From contig NZ_JASERL010000002.1 in the NCBI RefSeq assembly GCF_030766935.1, forward strand, positions 620,001-684,000: 64,000 nucleotides of DNA. Direction: 5' to 3'. Numbering within the stretch: the stretch's first letter is position 1; each line of letters starts with the position of its first letter. The DNA is from Streptomyces sp. KL109B (GTDB taxonomy: Bacteria; Actinomycetota; Actinomycetes; Streptomycetales; Streptomycetaceae). Position numbers and translations under genes: made by a program. Below the pieces are notes generated by a model, which ran no database searches, had not been told where the DNA came from, and saw only the letters and a list, made by a program, of their open reading frames with translations. Shown here piece after piece: positions 43,534 through 51,897 of this stretch.

Positions 43534-43644
43534 CCACTGTTGAGAAGGGCCGGCCCCCGGAAACGGGGCCAGCAGTCATACCCAAGCGGCCCCGGCACCC
43601 CGTGCCGTGCGCGCCGTTCGCTCGCTGAAGGAAGTGACAGCCAC

Positions 43645-45267
43645 ATGTCCGCACCAGCGCCGTCCCCGCTGGCCATCGTCGACGCCGAGCCCCTGCCGAA
43701 GCAGGACGAGGTGCTCACCGAAGCGGCCCTCGCCTTCGTGGCCGAGCTGCACCGCCTTTTCACGCCGCGGCGTGACGAGCTCCTCGCCCGCCGCGCCGGT
43801 CGCCGCGCCGAGATCGCCCGCACCTCCACGCTCGACTTCCTCCCGGAGACCGCCGCGATCCGCGCGGACGACACCTGGAAGGTCGCCGAGGCCCCGGCCG
43901 CCCTGAACGACCGCCGCGTCGAGATCACGGGTCCGACCGACCGCAAGATGACGATCAACGCGCTCAACTCCGGCGCGAAGATCTGGCTCGCCGACTTCGA
44001 GGACGCCTCCGCCCCCACGTGGGAGAACGTCATCGGCGGCCAGCTCAACCTCACCAACGCCTACAACGGCGCGATCGACTTCACGGACGAGCGCACCGGC
44101 AAGTCGTACGCGCTGAAGCCGGCCGAGGAGCTCGCCACGGTCGTCATGCGCCCGCGCGGCTGGCACCTCGACGAGCGCCACCTCGTCGACGAGTCCGGCA
44201 AGCCGGTCCCCGGCGCGCTCGTCGACTTCGGCCTCTACTTCTTCCACAACGCGAAGAAGCTGATCGAGCTCGGCAAGGGCCCGTACTTCTACCTCCCGAA
44301 GACGGAGTCGCACCTGGAGGCCCGCCTCTGGAACGAGATCTTCGTGTTCGCGCAGGACTACGTCGGCATCCCGCAGGGCACCGTCCGCGCCACGGTCCTG
44401 ATCGAGACGATCACGGCCGCGTACGAGATGGAAGAGATCCTGTACGAACTCCGGGACCACGCGAGCGGCCTCAACGCCGGCCGCTGGGACTACCTCTTCT
44501 CCATCGTCAAGAACTTCCGTGACGGCGGCTCGAAGTTCGTCCTGCCGGACCGCAACCTGGTGACGATGACGGCACCGTTCATGCGGGCGTACACCGAACT
44601 CCTCGTCCGCACCTGCCACAAGCGCGGCGCGCACGCGATCGGCGGCATGGCGGCCTTCATCCCGTCGCGGCGCGACGCCGAGGTCAACAAGGTCGCGTTC
44701 GCGAAGGTCCGCGACGACAAGGACCGCGAGGCCGGCGACGGCTTCGACGGCTCCTGGGTCGCGCACCCGGACCTGGTCCCGATCGCCATGGAGTCCTTCG
44801 ACAAGGTCCTGGGCACCAACCCGAACCAGAAGGACCGCCTCCGCGAGGACGTCTCGGTCGCGGCCGGCGACCTGATCGCCATCGACTCCCTCGACGCCAA
44901 GCCCACCTACGACGGCCTCGTCAACGCCGTCCAGGTCGGCATCCGCTACATCGAGGCCTGGCTGCGCGGCCTCGGCGCCGTCGCGATCTTCAACCTCATG
45001 GAGGACGCGGCCACCGCCGAGATCTCCCGCTCCCAGATCTGGCAGTGGATCAACGCGGGCGTCGTCTTCGACGACGGGCAGACGGTCACCGCCGAACTGG
45101 CCCGCAAGGTCGCGGCGGAGGAGCTGTCCGCCATCAAGTCCGAGATCGGCGACGACGCCTTCGCGGCCGGCAAGTGGCAGCAGGCCCACGACCTCCTCCT
45201 CCAGGTCTCCCTGGACGCGGACTACGCGGACTTCCTGACGCTGCCCGCGTACGAGCAGCTCCGCTGA
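43645..45267 (+). CDS. aceB: Malate synthase A
   Basis: Malate synthase condenses glyoxylate with acetyl-CoA. The 540-residue protein is of the A type. Key blocks are ITGPTDRKMTINALNSGAKI, WLADFEDASAPTWENVIGGQ (about 111-130), VVMRPRGWHLDERH with the catalytic Arg, LIETITAAYEMEEILYELRD (with the metal Glu) and IFNLMEDAATAEISRSQIWQ near the C terminus. ATG 43645 is preceded by GAAGGAAG. Glyoxylate is an end product of allantoin breakdown, and the shared AllR-like box ties this gene to alc and allB. Confidence 0.95.
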   Translation: MSAPAPSPLAIVDAEPLPKQDEVLTEAALAFVAELHRLFTPRRDELLARRAGRRAEIARTSTLDFLPETAAIRADDTWKVAEAPAALNDRRVEITGPTDRKMTINALNSGAKIWLADFEDASAPTWENVIGGQLNLTNAYNGAIDFTDERTGKSYALKPAEELATVVMRPRGWHLDERHLVDESGKPVPGALVDFGLYFFHNAKKLIELGKGPYFYLPKTESHLEARLWNEIFVFAQDYVGIPQGTVRATVLIETITAAYEMEEILYELRDHASGLNAGRWDYLFSIVKNFRDGGSKFVLPDRNLVTMTAPFMRAYTELLVRTCHKRGAHAIGGMAAFIPSRRDAEVNKVAFAKVRDDKDREAGDGFDGSWVAHPDLVPIAMESFDKVLGTNPNQKDRLREDVSVAAGDLIAIDSLDAKPTYDGLVNAVQVGIRYIEAWLRGLGAVAIFNLMEDAATAEISRSQIWQWINAGVVFDDGQTVTAELARKVAAEELSAIKSEIGDDAFAAGKWQQAHDLLLQVSLDADYADFLTLPAYEQLR

Positions 45268-45284
45268 CGTACCCGCGGTTTTCG

Positions 45285-45313
45285 GGGCCCGGCGCCGGGG
45301 TGGCGCCGGGCCC
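45285..45313. terminator. Terminator after aceB
   Basis: GGGCCCGGCGCC (45285-45296) and GGCGCCGGGCCC (45302-45313) form a perfect 12-bp stem with a 5-base loop. It starts 18 bases after the aceB stop and lies before the convergent conservon operon end at 45382. Confidence 0.85.
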
Positions 45314-45381
45314 TTCGCGTTCCCGGGTCGCCGCCCCTGGTTCTCATTGCGCGGCACCGGGGGCCGGGGAGGTGCGGCGGG

Positions 45382-46290
45382 TCAGCCCACGTGGCGGGAC
45401 CAGTCCTGTTCCGCCGGAGGCTTGCCGTGGAGGTCGGGGACGCGCTTCAGCCAGGCGGGACGCCCTCGCTCCGTCGCCGCGGCCCGCTGCGCATCGGCCT
45501 CCGCCAGCTCCGCCCGGGACGGGAAGTCCGCCGGGAGCCAAGAGGCCGAGGAGCGGGCGCGGGTCAGCAGATACGTGACGTACGCGTTCCGGGCCTCCTC
45601 CGCCGTCGGGAAGTCCGTTGTGAGCCAGGCGTCGGGGACGAGGGAGAGGATGTCGCGGAGGAGGGGTTCCGTGACCTGGGGGGCGAGTTCGGCGTCGGCC
45701 GTGTGGACGTCGGGGCCGTAGCCGCCGAGGGCGTGGTGGCGGAAGTCGTAGGACTTCGTCGGGTCCGCTCCGTCCCAGCGGTGGTGGAAGACGAGGGCCG
45801 CGCCGTGGTCGATGAGCCAGAGGCGCGGCGGGGCCACGCCGAGCGTCGGCCAGACCATCAGGTTCGAACTGTGCACCGTGCGGTCGACGTTGACCGTGAG
45901 CGCGTCGAGCCAGACGATCCGGCCCGCCTCCACCGGGTCCACGGGGAACGTCTCCGCGAGCTCCGGTGTGAAGTCGACCGCGCCCGGCAGGAAGTCCATG
46001 CCGAGGTTGAGGCCGGCGCTGGCGTCGAGCAGCTCCTTGACCTCCTGGTGCGGTTCGGTCGCGCCCAGCGCCGGGTCGAAGTGGGCCAGGACCAGCTCCG
46101 GGAAGCGCAGGCCGAACGCGCGCGCCAGCTCGCCCACCACGATCTCCGCGACGAGCGCCTTGACGCCCTGCGCGGACCCGGTGAACTTCAGCACGTACGT
46201 GCCCAGGTCGTCGGCCTCGACCACACCGGGGACGGAGCCGCCGGTGCGCAGCGGGTTCACATAGCGGGTGGCGGTGATTTCTCTGAGCAC
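45382..46290 (-). CDS. HipA-like kinase-fold protein
   Basis: The 302-residue protein resembles the HipA/PI-kinase fold. GTYVLKFTGSAQGVKALVAE (about 30-49) holds the ATP lysine, DALTVNVDRTVHSSNLMVWP (about 127-146) gives the catalytic D/N-D-R-x-x-x-N pattern and LWLIDHGAALVFHHRWDG holds the metal-binding Asp. It is annotated HipA family kinase in actinomycetes but has no HipB partner, so a toxin role is not indicated. It starts at GTG 46290, 36 bp beyond the cvnD stop, and probably ends the conservon transcript. Confidence 0.75.
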   Translation of the reverse strand: MLREITATRYVNPLRTGGSVPGVVEADDLGTYVLKFTGSAQGVKALVAEIVVGELARAFGLRFPELVLAHFDPALGATEPHQEVKELLDASAGLNLGMDFLPGAVDFTPELAETFPVDPVEAGRIVWLDALTVNVDRTVHSSNLMVWPTLGVAPPRLWLIDHGAALVFHHRWDGADPTKSYDFRHHALGGYGPDVHTADAELAPQVTEPLLRDILSLVPDAWLTTDFPTAEEARNAYVTYLLTRARSSASWLPADFPSRAELAEADAQRAAATERGRPAWLKRVPDLHGKPPAEQDWSRHVG

Positions 46291-46326
46291 CGGTTCAGGT
46301 TAATGCCCCCGGTGCGCCGCCCCGGC

Positions 46327-46905
46327 TCACGCGTCCTGGCGCAGCACCTGTTCGAGGAGCGAGATCAGCGTCTCCTTCCCCGACTCCCGGTCACGCGCGT
46401 CGCACAGCAGCACCGTGGTTCCGGGGCCGAGGTCGAGCGCGCGCGAGACCGCTTCGGGGGTGTGGGAACGTACGCCGTCGAAGCAGTTCACCGCGACGAC
46501 GAACGGGATGCCGCGGCTCTCGAAGTAGTCGACGGCCGGGAAGGAGTCGGCGAGCCGGCGGGTGTCCGCGAGGACGACCGCGCCCAGGCACCCCGTGGCC
46601 AACTCGTCCCACAGGAACCAGAACCGGTCCTGCCCCGGCGTGCCGAACAGGTACAGGGCGAGGTCGTCGCGGAGCGTGATGCGGCCGAAGTCCATCGCCA
46701 CGGTCGTCGTCGACTTGGTGGTGACGCCGTCGAGGTGGTCCACGCCGCGCGAGGCGACCGTGAGGTCCTCCTCTGTGCGCAGCGGGCGGATCTCGCTGAC
46801 CGACTCCACGAGCGTGGTCTTGCCGACGCCGAAGCCGCCCGCGATCAGCACCTTGAGGGCCGTGAAATCGGCGCGAGGGGTGGGGTCAGAGTGCGCGAAG
46901 GCCAT
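46327..46905 (-). CDS. cvnD: Conservon GTPase CvnD
   Basis: The 192-residue Ras-like ATP/GTP-binding protein shows the P-loop GGFGVGKTT (about 23-31), a switch region TTKSTTTVAMDFG, LFGTPGQDRFW (G3) and VVAVNCFDG (G4-like). It is the fourth conservon component, thought to sit at the membrane with CvnA, CvnB and CvnC in a G-protein-like complex. It overlaps cvnC by 20 bp. Confidence 0.92.
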   Translation of the reverse strand: MAFAHSDPTPRADFTALKVLIAGGFGVGKTTLVESVSEIRPLRTEEDLTVASRGVDHLDGVTTKSTTTVAMDFGRITLRDDLALYLFGTPGQDRFWFLWDELATGCLGAVVLADTRRLADSFPAVDYFESRGIPFVVAVNCFDGVRSHTPEAVSRALDLGPGTTVLLCDARDRESGKETLISLLEQVLRQDA

Positions 46906-47308
46906 TGATCACTTCTCTGAGGAGGTGGGCGTCGGGGCGGGCGTAGCCGGCGGGCTCGCCGGTGACGGGGTCGGAGGCCGCGGCCGACTCGGGCGGGGTG
47001 ACCGTGACGAGGGACTTCGCCGACAGGTCGCCGAGCAGGACGCGTACGACGCCCAGCGGCAGGCCGGAGTCGGAGGCCAGGTCGGCGAGGGGGCGGGGGC
47101 CGCGCAGGCACAGGGCGAGGAGTTCGCGCTGCTCGGGCGGGAGCGGGCCGTCCGGTCTGGTGCGGGTGGGGCGGACGATGGCCATGAGGTCCATGCGTTC
47201 CGCTCCGTTGCCGGTGCGGGCGCGGCCCGAGGTCATGGCGTAGAGCCGGACCAGGGGCCCGGCGTCCTCGTCGTAGCGGTCGGACCAGGCGTCGTCCTTG
47301 TCCTTCAC
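46886..47308 (-). CDS. cvnC: Conservon protein CvnC, DUF742
   Basis: The 140-residue protein starts at GTG 47308 in a GTGA overlap with cvnB. DUF742 features are LVRLYAMTSGRA near the N terminus and a winged-helix-like RELLALCLRGPRPLADLASD with LPLGVVRVLLGDLSAKSLVT, ending ARPDAHLLREVINGLRAL. DUF742 proteins accompany CvnA and CvnB and may help couple the GTPase to signalling. Size and order fit the family. Confidence 0.92.
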   Translation of the reverse strand: MKDKDDAWSDRYDEDAGPLVRLYAMTSGRARTGNGAERMDLMAIVRPTRTRPDGPLPPEQRELLALCLRGPRPLADLASDSGLPLGVVRVLLGDLSAKSLVTVTPPESAAASDPVTGEPAGYARPDAHLLREVINGLRAL

Positions 47309-47751
47309 GGGGCATCGCCGTCCGAGCGGGTGGGTACGCCGAGGTGTTCGCGGACGCGGTCCACGAGCAGGGCCATCTCGTACGCGACGAGGCCGATGTC
47401 GGCGAACCCGTCGGTGAACACGGCGAGGCAGGAGCCCTCGCCCGCGGCGACCACGAACAGGAAGCCGCCTTCGAGTTCGACCATCGTCTGGACGACGCCG
47501 CCGGCGGCGAAGTGGCGGCCCGCGCCCTTGGCGAGGGAGTGGAAGCCGGAGGCGATGGCGCAGAAGCGTTCGGACTCGTCGCGGCCGAGGCCGGTGGAGG
47601 CGCCGACGCAGAGGCCGTCGCCGGAGAGCATGACCACGTACCGGACTTCGGAGACGCGGGCGGCGAGCTCGTCGAGCAGCCAGTCGATGCCCATGCTGTT
47701 GCTGTGTTCGCCGTCGCCGCCGAGGCCGGTGACGTTGTACGTCGGGGTCAT
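47305..47751 (-). CDS. cvnB: Conservon protein CvnB, roadblock/LC7 domain
   Basis: The 148-residue protein carries a roadblock/LC7 fold: WLLDELAARVSEVRYVVMLS (about 24-43), DGLCVGASTGLGRDESERFC, ASGFHSLAKGAG and MVELEGGFLFVVAAGEGSCL. Roadblock proteins regulate small GTPases, consistent with the neighbouring CvnD. It overlaps cvnA and cvnC by 4 bp each, so the four genes are translationally coupled. Confidence 0.93.
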   Translation of the reverse strand: MTPTYNVTGLGGDGEHSNSMGIDWLLDELAARVSEVRYVVMLSGDGLCVGASTGLGRDESERFCAIASGFHSLAKGAGRHFAAGGVVQTMVELEGGFLFVVAAGEGSCLAVFTDGFADIGLVAYEMALLVDRVREHLGVPTRSDGDAP

Positions 47752-50063
47752 CGGGGTCCTCCGTCGGTCGGGGCCGCCGGGCCGCCGTCCTCGCGGGCGG
47801 CGCGGGCGCGGCGGCGGCCCGAGCTGAGCGATGTCATGGTGGCGCGGGCCGCCTCCGGCGAACGTCCGGTGGGGCCGGGCTTGTCGACCTCGGGTTCGGT
47901 CTCGCGCAACTCGGGGTTCATGTTGGCCTGCCGTACGCGCCGCGGGAGGTCCTCCGTGGCCGCGGGTTCCGCCGCATCGGGCGAGCGGTGCCGGGGTGCC
48001 GGCATGTGCCGAGGTGCCGGCATTTCAAGCCTCTCCGCCGTTTGAGGAGCGGGGTCCGGGGCCGAGCCCCGGGGGTTGCGCTGCGGCAAGGGCTCCGGAA
48101 CTTCGAGCCCCTGCGGCGATTGAGCAGCGGGGTCCGGGGCGGAGCCCCGAGGCGTGGGAAGGTGCGGCGTCTCCAGCAGGTTCTGTGGGATGAAGACGAC
48201 CGCGGTGATGCCTCCGTAGATGGAGCGCCGCAGCGTGACGTCGAGGCGCTGACGGTCGGCGAGCCGGTTCACCACGAAGAGGCCCAGCTTGCGCGAGTCG
48301 AGCAGGTCGATGTCGGTGGCGTTGATCCGCGCGTTGGCGTCGGCGAGCGCCTCGTCGCTCATCCCGAGCCCACGGTCCTCGATCTCCAGGTACGCCCCCG
48401 CCCCCACGGGCTCGCCGCGCACCACCACAGGCGTGTGCGGCGGCGAGAACGTCGAGGCGTTCTCGGCGAGTTCGGCCACGAGATGGACGACGTCCGCGAC
48501 GGCGGACCCCGCGAGCGACAGGTCGGGGATGTCCTGGAGCTGCACCCGGTCGAAGTCGGCCGTCTCGGCGACCCCCGCCCGCACGGCGTCGATCAACGGC
48601 ACCGGATTGCGCCACGCCCGCCCCGGCGCAGACCCGGAAAGGATCAGCAGCGACTCGGCGTGCCGCCGCATCCGCGTCGTCAAGTGGTCCACGCGGAACA
48701 GGTCTTCGAGGTCGGTGGGGTCCTCCGTACGGCGCTCCATCGCGTCGAGGAGGTCGAGTTGGCGGTGCAACAGCACCTGGCTGCGCCGCGCCAGCGAAAC
48801 GTACACACCGGAGACACCGGTGAGTACCGCCGCCCGGTCCGCGACCGCCCGCAGCGCCGCCCGCTGCACCGTCGTGAGCGCCGCGCCGACCTGCCCGACC
48901 TCGTCGTGGTGCGGCGTCTCGTCGAGCGGCGCCTCCTTGTCGAGGTCGACGTCCTCCCCGTTGTGGATGCGCCGCATGGAGGCGGGCAGCCGGGTCGCCG
49001 CCATGTCGAGCGCCGCGTTGCGCAGCCCCGTGAGATCGGCGACCAGGCCGCGCCCGATCCGTACGGACAGCAGCAGCGACACGATCACACCGAGCAGACC
49101 GAGGATCACGGCGATGCCGGAACTGCCAAGCGAGGAAAGGGAGTACGGCTCGGCGCCCGCGGCCCTGTCGATGGCGCCCGACTCGGCCTTGTCGAGCGCG
49201 GTGAGGGTGCCTCGCGCGTCCGCCTGCCAGCGTCCGGCGGGCACCGCGTCGGCGGCGTGCGTGGCCCCGGCGGCCAGGACCATGTCCTGAACGTGGCTCA
49301 GGTCCTTCGCGCTCGCGGTGCCGAGCGCGGCGCGGTACGCGTCGGCGTCGCTGTCCGGCAGTTCGGGCAGCGCGGCCTCGGTGAGGTCGCGCTGCACGGC
49401 CACGTCGCCGACGAAGTCGCGGTACTGGGCGGCGGTCATTTTCCCGTCGGCCTGCGCGGCCCCGAGCAGCGCGTCCTGACGGCTCAACGCCTCGCGGGCG
49501 CGGGCGAGTTGAAGGAGCGTACGCGCGGTGTCGCCGTCGGCCGCCGCGAGCCCGGCCCGTACGGAAAGCGCCCGCTGGACCGCCGTGTCGTATCCGTCGA
49601 TGGCGCCGGCGCCGCCCGTGGTGGCCTGTGCCTTCTGGCGCGGTCCGGACAGCGAGTCGGCGCTGAACCTCAGCTTCTGGATGCGGTCGGGCAGCGCGGC
49701 GTCGAGGTCGGCGAGGTCGGTGCTGATGGAGCGCAGCCCCGCGGTGAGGTCGTCGACCGCCTTGTCCGTGCGGCCGGTGGCCGCGGTGAAGTCCTGGCGC
49801 GCGGCGGCGTCGTGGCCGGCCCGGTACTTCATGGCGGCCGTGCGCTCGTCCTGCACGGCGACGGTGAACCGTGAGATCGGCGTGACGAGCGCCGAGTTCA
49901 CCTCTTTCAGCTGCTCCTTGTCGGATATCTGGGAGGCCGTGGTCACCGCGGCATGCCCCCACAGCGCCATCACGGAGACGACGGGGACCGTGAGCAGGGT
50001 GACGACCTTGGCTCTGATCGATTTGGAGCGCAGCCGTTCGGGCAGCGGAAAGCGCGCGGGCAT
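47748..50063 (-). CDS. cvnA: Conservon sensor kinase-like protein CvnA, with repeat-derived C-terminal insert
   Basis: The 771-residue protein starts at ATG 50063 after GAGGAG. It has a membrane helix (about 19-40), a nitrate-sensor-like extracellular domain (about 45-310), a second helix (SSGIAVILGLLGVIVSLLLS, near 318-337), a HAMP-like linker and a histidine kinase-type ATPase region (VVHLVAELAENASTFSPPHT, LEIEDRGLGMSDEALADANA). The usual phosphoacceptor His is not obvious, as in other CvnA proteins. After about residue 636 it carries PRGSAPDPAAQSPQGLE and PRGSAPDPAPQTAERLE, encoded by two copies of the dispersed palindromic repeat. The tail is disordered and basic. Confidence 0.92.
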   Translation of the reverse strand: MPARFPLPERLRSKSIRAKVVTLLTVPVVSVMALWGHAAVTTASQISDKEQLKEVNSALVTPISRFTVAVQDERTAAMKYRAGHDAAARQDFTAATGRTDKAVDDLTAGLRSISTDLADLDAALPDRIQKLRFSADSLSGPRQKAQATTGGAGAIDGYDTAVQRALSVRAGLAAADGDTARTLLQLARAREALSRQDALLGAAQADGKMTAAQYRDFVGDVAVQRDLTEAALPELPDSDADAYRAALGTASAKDLSHVQDMVLAAGATHAADAVPAGRWQADARGTLTALDKAESGAIDRAAGAEPYSLSSLGSSGIAVILGLLGVIVSLLLSVRIGRGLVADLTGLRNAALDMAATRLPASMRRIHNGEDVDLDKEAPLDETPHHDEVGQVGAALTTVQRAALRAVADRAAVLTGVSGVYVSLARRSQVLLHRQLDLLDAMERRTEDPTDLEDLFRVDHLTTRMRRHAESLLILSGSAPGRAWRNPVPLIDAVRAGVAETADFDRVQLQDIPDLSLAGSAVADVVHLVAELAENASTFSPPHTPVVVRGEPVGAGAYLEIEDRGLGMSDEALADANARINATDIDLLDSRKLGLFVVNRLADRQRLDVTLRRSIYGGITAVVFIPQNLLETPHLPTPRGSAPDPAAQSPQGLEVPEPLPQRNPRGSAPDPAPQTAERLEMPAPRHMPAPRHRSPDAAEPAATEDLPRRVRQANMNPELRETEPEVDKPGPTGRSPEAARATMTSLSSGRRRARAAREDGGPAAPTDGGPR
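48024..48155. repeat. Two palindromic repeat copies within the cvnA reading frame
   Basis: The core GGGGTCCGGGGC...GCCCC appears near 48052-48072 and 48130-48150, each with the flanking AGCCTCTCCGCC/AGCCCCTGCGGC arm, as in the intergenic copies. Both are read in the same frame on the minus strand, so each adds the peptide RGSAPDPA(A/P)Q. Lengths keep the frame open. Confidence 0.8.
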
Positions 50064-50124
50064 GGGGCAGCTCCTCGGCGGGGCCTGGTGGGGGAAGCCT
50101 GATGGTGGGGGGAAGGGCGGGCGC

Positions 50125-50907
50125 TCAGGTCGCCGGCAGCTCGACCTCATGCAGCGGACGCGCCGCCGCCTCGCTCTGCGCCCGCTCGTCCGCCGTCGGC
50201 GACAGCGCGACGAACGCGCAGGTCAGGAAGAGGAACGAGCCGAGCACCACGGCGAGCGGCAGGATGAACGCGGTCGCGGTGGCGCCGGACAGCGGCGCGG
50301 TGCCCGCGTGCACGGTGACCTTCGCGGCGGCCATGCCGGTGTAGTGCATGCTGCTCACCGCGAGCCCCATCACGAGCGCGGCGACGGCCGCGACGACGGG
50401 CCCGCGCACGGACAGCGCGGCCCACAGCGCGGCGGACGCGGCGACGACGGCGATCACCACGGAGGCGATCACGAGCACGGGGTCGTAGGAGAGCGACCCG
50501 TTGAGCCGCACCGCCGACATGCCGATGTAGTGCATCGCGGCGACGCCGAACCCGGTGCCGAGCCCGCCGAGCAGTACGGACAGGGCGCGGGACTTTCCGT
50601 ACCCGGCGACGAACATGCCCGCGCCGACCACCACGATCGCCACGACGAGGCTCAGCAGGGTCAGGGGGATGTCGTAGCGGATCGCGGTGCCGTCGACGGC
50701 GTAGCCGAGCATCGCGATGAAGTGCATTGTCCAGATGCCGGCGCCGATCGCGACGGACGCGGTCAGCAGCCAGTTCCGCTTGGACCGCCGTCCGGCGGCC
50801 TGGGCACGCGCCGTGCAGCGCAGGCCCAGCGCGGATCCCACGACCGCCATCACGTACGACAGGAGCGGAGTGATCCAGCCACCTGTCATGTGGTGCATGT
50901 GCCCCAT
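50125..50907 (-). CDS. MHYT-domain membrane signalling protein
   Basis: The 260-residue protein has seven membrane helices and the three MHYT-type motifs: IWTMHFIAMLGY (about 58-69), GVAAMHYIGMSAV (about 122-134) and SSMHYTGMAAAK (about 185-196), which are thought to bind copper and sense gases such as O2, CO or NO. The N terminus (MGHMHHMTGG) is also Met/His-rich. No GGDEF or EAL domain is fused. It lies 61 bp upstream of cvnA on the same strand and may feed that signalling system. Confidence 0.9.
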   Translation of the reverse strand: MGHMHHMTGGWITPLLSYVMAVVGSALGLRCTARAQAAGRRSKRNWLLTASVAIGAGIWTMHFIAMLGYAVDGTAIRYDIPLTLLSLVVAIVVVGAGMFVAGYGKSRALSVLLGGLGTGFGVAAMHYIGMSAVRLNGSLSYDPVLVIASVVIAVVAASAALWAALSVRGPVVAAVAALVMGLAVSSMHYTGMAAAKVTVHAGTAPLSGATATAFILPLAVVLGSFLFLTCAFVALSPTADERAQSEAAARPLHEVELPAT

Positions 50908-51140
50908 GTCTTCTACGGGTCCCTCTCACTCTTCACATTCGGCCCCCGGTCGACCGGGACGCTAACACGCACGTGTTGGCTTGATCAGAGCGGAAATTGA
51001 CGCGATCCAGAGGGCATACCGGCCGGTAGGCCCGAGTTCATGGGGCCTTCACAAAATGGGGCGACGTGTAACCGTGCGGGGCGGTGCGACTCTTGTCACG
51101 CCGCGCCTCGGGACGGTCCGGACATTGCCGACCGCGGTCG

Positions 51141-51797
51141 TCAGGAGGCCGAACCGCCACGCAGCGCTTTCGCCAGCGCGCCCTCTCCGGTCACGGCGAC
51201 GCGCCCGCCGCGCACCGCCGCCACGAGACCGACCGCGCCGCGCGCGACCTCGCCGCACACCTCGCCCTCCAGGTTCAGCCGCACCCCCGGCTCCCCGTCC
51301 GGGTACGCCCCGTCCCCGTACACGGGCCCCTGCCCGCCCACCGGGACCTCCCCCACCCGGACATGGAAGACCCCTTCGTCGACCCGGACCTCGACGACGC
51401 CCGGCTCCCCCAACGCCTCCAACTGTCTCGACAGGGGCAGCGCCAGCCAGTGCGCCCGCACCGCGTCGGTGGGCCGCCGCTCGGCGAGGCCCGGCGCGCC
51501 CCACTCCCCCAGCGCCCGCAGCACGGGCAGCAACCCCCGCCCCCGCTCGGTGAGTTCGTACACGTACGCCGACGCGGGCGCGGGCAGCCGGCGGCGCTCG
51601 GCGACGCCGTCGCGCTCCATGTCCTTGAGCCGCGTGGCCAGCATGTCCGTGCTGACGCCGGGCAGGTCGGCGTGCAGATCGGTGTAGCGGCGCGGGCCGG
51701 CGAGGAGTTCGCGCGCGATGAGGAGCGTCCAGCGGTCCCCGACGACGTCGAGCGCGCGGGCGACGGCGCAGTACTGGTCGTAGCTTCGGCGTGGCAT
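51141..51797 (-). CDS. HxlR-family regulator with C-terminal extension
   Basis: The 218-residue protein starts at ATG 51797. It has the HxlR winged helix (DQYCAVARALDVVGDRWTLL with IARELLAGPRRYTDLHADLP, about 7-46, and VSTDMLATRLKDMERDGVAE). The 100-residue C-terminal part (about 115-218, VEVRVDEGVFHVRVGEVPVG) is a probable ligand-binding beta domain, larger than the minimal HxlR. It diverges from an aminotransferase gene across a 100-bp region with two palindromes. Confidence 0.87.
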   Translation of the reverse strand: MPRRSYDQYCAVARALDVVGDRWTLLIARELLAGPRRYTDLHADLPGVSTDMLATRLKDMERDGVAERRRLPAPASAYVYELTERGRGLLPVLRALGEWGAPGLAERRPTDAVRAHWLALPLSRQLEALGEPGVVEVRVDEGVFHVRVGEVPVGGQGPVYGDGAYPDGEPGVRLNLEGEVCGEVARGAVGLVAAVRGGRVAVTGEGALAKALRGGSAS

Positions 51798-51819
51798 GGC
51801 GCGCAGTCTATGCAACTTG

Positions 51820-51854
51820 TTGGACTTTCCAAGCGGCCACTTGGTAAAACCAAG
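51820..51854. promoter_or_regulatory. Two palindromes between HxlR and aminotransferase genes
   Basis: TTGGACTTTCCAA (51820-51832) has 5-bp arms with a 3-base centre, and CTTGGTAAAACCAAG (51840-51854) has 6-bp arms with a 3-base centre; both are perfect. They share TTGG...CCAA and are centred 21 bp apart, two helical turns, on the divergent promoters. They are the probable HxlR operators. Confidence 0.7.
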
Positions 51855-51897
51855 CAGCACGTGCAACACGAGTCACTGGCGCGCCTGGAGGGCACCC

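Noticed and set aside
45382..46290. HipA toxin of a HipBA toxin-antitoxin pair
   Set aside because: No HipB-like helix-turn-helix gene is adjacent and the protein matches the actinomycete HipA-like kinase group found alone.
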